Assembly (NCBI GenBank): GCA_964573855.1
Contig: CAZNKO010000023.1
Location: 1 to 14,484 of the forward strand
DNA: 14,484 bases
From: CAZNKO01 sp964573855
Lineage (GTDB): Bacteria; Patescibacteriota; Patescibacteriia; UBA9934; GWF2-40-263
Direction of reading: 5' to 3'
A model generated the notes under the pieces. That model saw only the letters and a list, made by a program, of their open reading frames with translations. It was not told the origin of the DNA and searched no databases. Position numbers and translations under genes: made by a program. Below, in pieces: positions 10,821 through 14,484 of the stretch. Position 1 is the stretch's first letter. Each line of letters opens with the position of its first letter.

Positions 10821-12560
10821 TTACATCTCTTTTACCGCGTTGATCCCCAAGAGGGCAAGTCCATTTGTGAGCACCTTGCCCACAGCCCCGACGAGGGAGA
10901 GCCGGGTGGCAACATCTTCGGGAGACGGGGCCTGGAGTACGGGGACCGTCTCGTAAAATTCGGAGAAGGCCTTTGCCAATTCAAAAAGATACTGCGGGAG
11001 CGCAGAAAGATGCAGAGTTGTGCCGACCGTGAAGAGCGTCTCGGGATAGCGGGCAAGAAGGGTGACAAGACGATGCTCAGAAGCGGTCGAGAGTGTTTCG
11101 GGACGGAACACAGGCTTCACGCGACGGGCTTTTTTCAAAATGCTTTGGATGCGCGCCGTGGTGTAGAGAAGATACGGACCCGTGAAGCCGTCGAAGGAAA
11201 GCGCCTCCTCCATGTCGAAGATGATTTTTTTGTCGAGATCCTGGCGGAGCATCGTGAAACGCATCGCGGCGTCTGCGATCGCGTGCGCTGTGGAAGAAAT
11301 TTTGCGCGGCTTCCAGTCCTCGTGGCGCCGCTTCGTCTCCTTGGTCGCCATCTCGAGCATCGCGTCGCGAAAGGCTTCGAAGCGGATGATGTTCCCCTTG
11401 CGTGAGGACATCGCCCCTTCTTTGAGGGTTACAAATTCATAAGAAAGATGCGTGAGCTCACGATCAAACTTTATGCGCTTCAGGGTTGCAAACAGCTGTT
11501 TCATCGCAAGCTCCTGGCGCGCGTCCACGACGTAAATACTCCGAACCGCGTGATGATCTTCTTCTTTCCGCATCGCGAGCCCCAGATCTTTCGCGTTATA
11601 AAGGAGCGTGCCATCGGATTTCACAAGCAAATTCACGCCAAGCCCTTCGCTCTCAAGATCCACAATCCAGGCGCCTTGACTCTGCTTCACGATTCCTTGC
11701 TTAATCAAGCGATCGATAATTTTTTTTGTGGGATCAATAAGTGCGGACTCGTAATACCAGCCCGAGATCGTCAGCTTCAATTCTTTAAAAATTGAACGGA
11801 TGTACCGAAGCGACCACGCGCGCGTTTTTTTCCAAAGCGATAAAAACGGGCCGCGTTGATTTTCAAGGTCACGATAAATCGCGGAGATCTCCGCCTTCAC
11901 AGACGGATTTTTCTCCGCCTCCCCACTCGCCGTTGCATAGGCCTCGCCCAAAAATTTTATGCGGTCTTCTTTGGCACCGGGAAGCTTGCCCTTGTGGAGT
12001 TTTCCGCCAAAGGCGGATCCGCCTTTGGCGGAGATGCCCCAAAGGCAGGCTGCGACGTGCGCTCCGAGATCGTTGATATAGGAAACCGGTACCACACGAT
12101 AGCCGTGAGCCTTCAGAACATTCACGACCGATTGCCCAACGAAAAAATTTCGCAAATGCCCCACGTGGATTTCCTTGTGCGTGTTCGGCTGGGCGAATTC
12201 CACCAAAATCTTTTTCCCCTCTCCCACGCTTGAGGTGCCATAGTCTTCGCCTTGGGAAGCGATTTCTTCAAGAACTTCGGCGCCGAGGGCTCCCGCATCA
12301 AACGTAAAATTCACATACGACCCAGCGCTCGTGACAGATTTCAAAAATCCCTCGGGAGCGATCTTCTGTGCAAGTTCTTTTGCGATCTCGGCCGGATTGC
12401 GTTTGAGTCCCTTTGCCAAGATAAAACAGGGGAACGCGACGTCCCCAAGTTTGGTGTCCGGCGGAACGGTGAGCTCCTCCATGGTCGGCGAGTACTCCTT
12501 CCCCATCGCCTTTTTGATTTCCTGCAGCACCTGCTGCTTGGCTCTCTGAATCGCGTACAT
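10821..12560 (-). CDS. argS: Arginyl-tRNA synthetase
   Basis: A 579-residue class I synthetase that charges tRNA-Arg. The N-terminal ArgRS domain covers about residues 1-110. The HIGH motif is HVGH at 132-135, after the family signature EFAQPNTHKEIH. The KMSKS-equivalent is AMSSRKGN at 383-390. The C-terminal DALR anticodon-binding domain covers about 455-579 (FTGPYLLYTTARIQSILKKA). Length is normal. Residues 176-188 (ISAKGGSAFGGKL) are encoded by a 30-bp palindrome that looks like an in-frame insertion into a loop of the catalytic domain. A GGAGG-type repeat hairpin lies just upstream; its GGGGAGG could act as a Shine-Dalgarno sequence, about 12 nt from the ATG. Confidence 0.97.
   Translation of the reverse strand: MYAIQRAKQQVLQEIKKAMGKEYSPTMEELTVPPDTKLGDVAFPCFILAKGLKRNPAEIAKELAQKIAPEGFLKSVTSAGSYVNFTFDAGALGAEVLEEIASQGEDYGTSSVGEGKKILVEFAQPNTHKEIHVGHLRNFFVGQSVVNVLKAHGYRVVPVSYINDLGAHVAACLWGISAKGGSAFGGKLHKGKLPGAKEDRIKFLGEAYATASGEAEKNPSVKAEISAIYRDLENQRGPFLSLWKKTRAWSLRYIRSIFKELKLTISGWYYESALIDPTKKIIDRLIKQGIVKQSQGAWIVDLESEGLGVNLLVKSDGTLLYNAKDLGLAMRKEEDHHAVRSIYVVDARQELAMKQLFATLKRIKFDRELTHLSYEFVTLKEGAMSSRKGNIIRFEAFRDAMLEMATKETKRRHEDWKPRKISSTAHAIADAAMRFTMLRQDLDKKIIFDMEEALSFDGFTGPYLLYTTARIQSILKKARRVKPVFRPETLSTASEHRLVTLLARYPETLFTVGTTLHLSALPQYLFELAKAFSEFYETVPVLQAPSPEDVATRLSLVGAVGKVLTNGLALLGINAVKEM
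12003..12032. repeat. Perfect 30-bp palindrome inside argS
   Basis: TCCGCCAAAGGCGGA (12003-12017) is followed by TCCGCCTTTGGCGGA (12018-12032). Each unit is a 6-3-6 hairpin, and the two together form one perfect palindrome. The length is a multiple of three and keeps the argS frame. The pair at 7513-7542 has the same design. Confidence 0.85.
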
Positions 12561-12572
12561 AGTCCGTATATT

Positions 12573-12606
12573 CCTCCCCTTCCCAAGGGGAGGTTAGGAG
12601 GGGTTG
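12573..12606. repeat. GGAGGGG-type dispersed palindrome before argS
   Basis: CCTCCCCTT (12573-12581), loop CCC and AAGGGGAGG (12585-12593) form a perfect 9-bp hairpin, followed by TTAGGAGGGGTT. Relative of the repeat at 676-706. On the minus strand one arm provides GGGGAGG upstream of argS but also locks it in a stem. Confidence 0.75.
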
Positions 12607-12609
12607 CCG

Positions 12610-13791
12610 TTAACCTTTTATAACCTTCACAAAATGTCGCTTGCCTTTTTGGATGACCTCTCCACCGGAAACAGTCGCTTCTAGATCCTGCACGATAATG
12701 CCGTTTACTTTGACGCCGCCTTGCTCGATCTGCCGCCGCGCCTCGCTCTTTGACGTCACAAGTCCGCCTGCGACCAGCACGTCGATCAACTTCATGGCGC
12801 CCGCGACCTTCATTTCCGGCATGTCTTCGGGAAGTTCGTGTTGGCCGAACATTTTGCGGAAATGTTCCGCAACCGCCTCTGCCTCTTTCTTCTCAAAGAA
12901 AAACGCGACGATCTCTTTTGCGAGCCGTTCCTTTGCATCGCGCGGATTTGGCGCCTTCAAAATTTTCGCAACCTCTTCCATTGGCACGCGTGTCAGAATC
13001 TCAAACGCGGGTTTCATCATCTCATCCGTCCAGCTCATCACTTTCCCGAACATTTCGTCCGCGGAATCGAGGAGTGTGATCATGTTTCCTTCGGTCTTCC
13101 CCATTTTTTTACCACTGGGATCCACGAGTAATTTTGTTGCGATGACGAACTTCTCCTTTCCTTTTATTTCTTTCATGAGCGTACGGCCCGCAAGCATGTT
13201 GAAGGTCTGGTCATTCCCGCCGACTTCTCCATCCACATCCATGGCAACGGAATCATAGCCCTGCATGAGCGGGTACAAAAATTCATGAATGTGCACGGGC
13301 TTATCTCCTTTGATGCGCTGATCGAACATGTCGCGCGCGGACATTTGCTGCACGGTGAAATGTGCGGCGAGTTTTATGACATCCTCAAACGACATCTTCG
13401 CAAGCCACTTGCTGTTCTCCATAAGCTTCGCAGCGTTGGCTCCGGAGAACCGCAAAATTTTCGACGCCTGTTTTTTGTAGAGCTTCGCGTTTGCGAGCAC
13501 TTCCTCGCGGGTCTGACGTTTGCGCGCCGCGGATTTGTCCGTTGGGTCGCCGATCATGCCCGTAAAGTCCCCGATCAAAAGAATGACTTGATGTCCCAAA
13601 TCCTGAAACTCACGAAGCTTCATGAGCGGAATCACGTGACCGAGATGCAATGTCGGCCCGGTCGGATCAATGCCGAGATACAAAGTAAGCCGTTCACCAC
13701 TCGCAAGTTTGGATTTCAAAAAATCCCGCGATGGGTAGACCTTTTCCACGGCCCGATTCAACAATTCCTCAATTTTGGCTTCATCTTTCAT
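12610..13791 (-). CDS. tyrS: Tyrosyl-tRNA synthetase
   Basis: A 393-residue class I synthetase that charges tRNA-Tyr. It shows the Tyr-binding YLGIDPTGPTLHLGH start with HIGH variant HLGH at 49-52. GDFTGMIGDPT follows at 74-84. The tyrosine pocket includes MQGYDS (176-181) and GGNDQ (191-195). The KMSKS variant is KKMGKTEGN at 228-236. A C-terminal S4 RNA-binding domain covers about 328-372 (VTSKSEARRQIEQGGVKVNG). Length matches the longer bacterial TyrRS type. AAGGA lies five bases before the ATG, within the end of a low-complexity repeat that fills the short gap to valS. Confidence 0.97.
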   Translation of the reverse strand: MKDEAKIEELLNRAVEKVYPSRDFLKSKLASGERLTLYLGIDPTGPTLHLGHVIPLMKLREFQDLGHQVILLIGDFTGMIGDPTDKSAARKRQTREEVLANAKLYKKQASKILRFSGANAAKLMENSKWLAKMSFEDVIKLAAHFTVQQMSARDMFDQRIKGDKPVHIHEFLYPLMQGYDSVAMDVDGEVGGNDQTFNMLAGRTLMKEIKGKEKFVIATKLLVDPSGKKMGKTEGNMITLLDSADEMFGKVMSWTDEMMKPAFEILTRVPMEEVAKILKAPNPRDAKERLAKEIVAFFFEKKEAEAVAEHFRKMFGQHELPEDMPEMKVAGAMKLIDVLVAGGLVTSKSEARRQIEQGGVKVNGIIVQDLEATVSGGEVIQKGKRHFVKVIKG

Positions 13792-13796
13792 AAATT

Positions 13797-13829
13797 TCCT
13801 TGTCCCTTGTCACTGGTCCCTGGTCACTT
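13797..13829. repeat. GTCCCTGGTCAC-type low-complexity repeat between valS and tyrS
   Basis: The gap holds degenerate direct units GTCCCTTGTCACT and GTCCCTGGTCACT. The last bases, on the minus strand, give the AAGGA ribosome binding site of tyrS. A third kind of simple intergenic repeat in this window, distinct from the GGAAGT and ATTTCG types. Confidence 0.6.
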
Positions 13830-13837
13830 ACCTTATC

Positions 13838-14484
13838 CTACAGCGCTTTGAGTTGTTTTTCGATCTCCGCGACTTTTTTCTCCGCCTCTTCCTTATTTTT
13901 CTTGAGGGTTTCGATCACCTTTACAGGAGCCCTGGCCACGAATTCTTTATTATTTAACTGAATGAGACGGCTAGCGAGATACTTTTTTGCGGTGTCCAGT
14001 TCTTTCTCAAGACGCATTCGCTCTTTTGCCAAATCCACGCTCGGTAAATAAACCGTGACATTCACCGTCGAGATGCCATTCACATCCATCTTTGAATCGA
14101 CCTCGCGGACGCGCGCCAGGGCGCGGATGACCGATCCATGCGCCTTGGCGATGTCCGCATTCAGCACCTCGGCGCCAATCTGGACAGCAGGCGCGATCTT
14201 ATTCGTGGCGCGCAGATTGCGGATGTCGACGATGATTTCTTGGAGCTTGGCGAATTCCTTTTCCGCCTTCTCATCCGCCTTGCCGACCTTTTCCGGCCAC
14301 TCGGCGACCATGAGGAAACGCCCTGTCTCGAATCGCTTCCAAATTTCCTCGGTGACGAACGGCATGAATGGATGCCAGAGCACGAGCAAGCGTTCGAGAA
14401 TATAAAGGAGAATACGGTCGGTGGCCTGCCCTGAGCTTGTGGTTCGACTTTGCTCACCACCATGAGCTTGTCGAATGGTCGAAG
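13838..14484 (-). CDS. valS: Valyl-tRNA synthetase, C-terminal part (5' end outside window)
   Basis: About 215 codons are visible, open to the window edge. The anticodon-binding domain is recognised by ILLYILERLLVLWHPFMPF then VTEEIW, and the tRNA-binding coiled-coil arm by KERMRLEKELDTAKKYLASR to the end KVAEIEKQLKAL. ValRS charges tRNA-Val and edits threonine with a domain that lies outside the window. Upstream of ATDRILLY the frame reads through a dispersed repeat (STIRQAHGGEQSRTTSSGQ), which replaces or extends a segment that is normally helical and charged. The frame stays open, so the repeat has been absorbed rather than breaking the gene, as far as can be seen. tyrS follows after 46 nt. 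Confidence 0.93.
   Translation of the reverse strand, partial: STIRQAHGGEQSRTTSSGQATDRILLYILERLLVLWHPFMPFVTEEIWKRFETGRFLMVAEWPEKVGKADEKAEKEFAKLQEIIVDIRNLRATNKIAPAVQIGAEVLNADIAKAHGSVIRALARVREVDSKMDVNGISTVNVTVYLPSVDLAKERMRLEKELDTAKKYLASRLIQLNNKEFVARAPVKVIETLKKNKEEAEKKVAEIEKQLKAL
14425..14484. repeat. TTCGAC-AAGCTCA dispersed palindrome inside valS
   Basis: TTCGACTTTGCTCA (14443-14456) and TGAGCTTGTCGAA (14463-14475) form an inverted repeat around CCACCA. Before it, CCCTGAGCTTGTGGTTCGA repeats the same words. Repeats built on TTCGACAAGCTCAGGG are familiar from many metagenome-derived genomes; here the repeat is read in frame. Confidence 0.65.

Overview
The window looks like a chromosome segment of an ultra-small bacterium of the Candidate Phyla Radiation (Patescibacteria, Parcubacteria-like). 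That placement is inferred from gene content and style, not from a marker phylogeny. The signs are a short YidC without a periplasmic domain, an ECF sigma factor overlapping a DUF5667-type membrane protein, a bactofilin, an O-antigen-ligase-like protein beside an unusual nucleotidyltransferase, compact same-strand genes, and many small palindromic repeats. TGA acts as an ordinary stop codon (yidC, yraN, bactofilin), so the recoded-UGA lineages are unlikely. Every gene and both tRNAs lie on the minus strand, so transcription runs from high to low coordinates.

Layout in the direction of transcription: the 3' part of valS (14484-13838), tyrS, argS, then a tight bactofilin / diacylglycerol-kinase-like pair, then an overlapping sigma factor / DUF5667 pair closed by a hairpin terminator (7817-7843). 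Next come tRNA-Leu(GAG) with a good promoter, a palindrome-rich spacer, and tRNA-Val(UAC) inside a long extended inverted repeat. A small membrane protein follows, then an unrecognised two-gene operon (6792-6099) with its own ribosome binding site and terminator. After that come another small membrane protein, a SAM methyltransferase, a membrane protein plus yraN, nusA, yidC (interrupted by a 10-N assembly gap), a nucleotidyltransferase, and an O-antigen-ligase-like gene that runs off the window.

The most interesting feature is a family of about 130-bp elements at 1640-1768, 3944-4074, 5926-6054 and 6862-6992. Each begins CCCCGT and ends ACGGGG, and each is flanked by a 4-bp direct repeat (CATA, TCAA, TATA, TCAA), as a transposition footprint would be. 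Two copies are about 92% identical. A third is a divergent relative in the opposite orientation that keeps an internal hairpin in the same place with a different stem sequence. The fourth shares only the ends and the size. All four sit in promoters or at start codons: the duplicated bases form part of a -35 box (twice), a -10 box, or a start codon. None encodes a convincing protein, so they look like non-autonomous, MITE-like elements.

A second theme is small dispersed repeats absorbed into genes. Repeats are read through in frame in the O-antigen-ligase-like protein, ArgS and ValS, and repeat-like sequence encodes the C-terminal tails of NusA and of a membrane protein. The tRNA-Val gene is also unusual: its 5' leader and 3' trailer are complementary beyond the acceptor stem.
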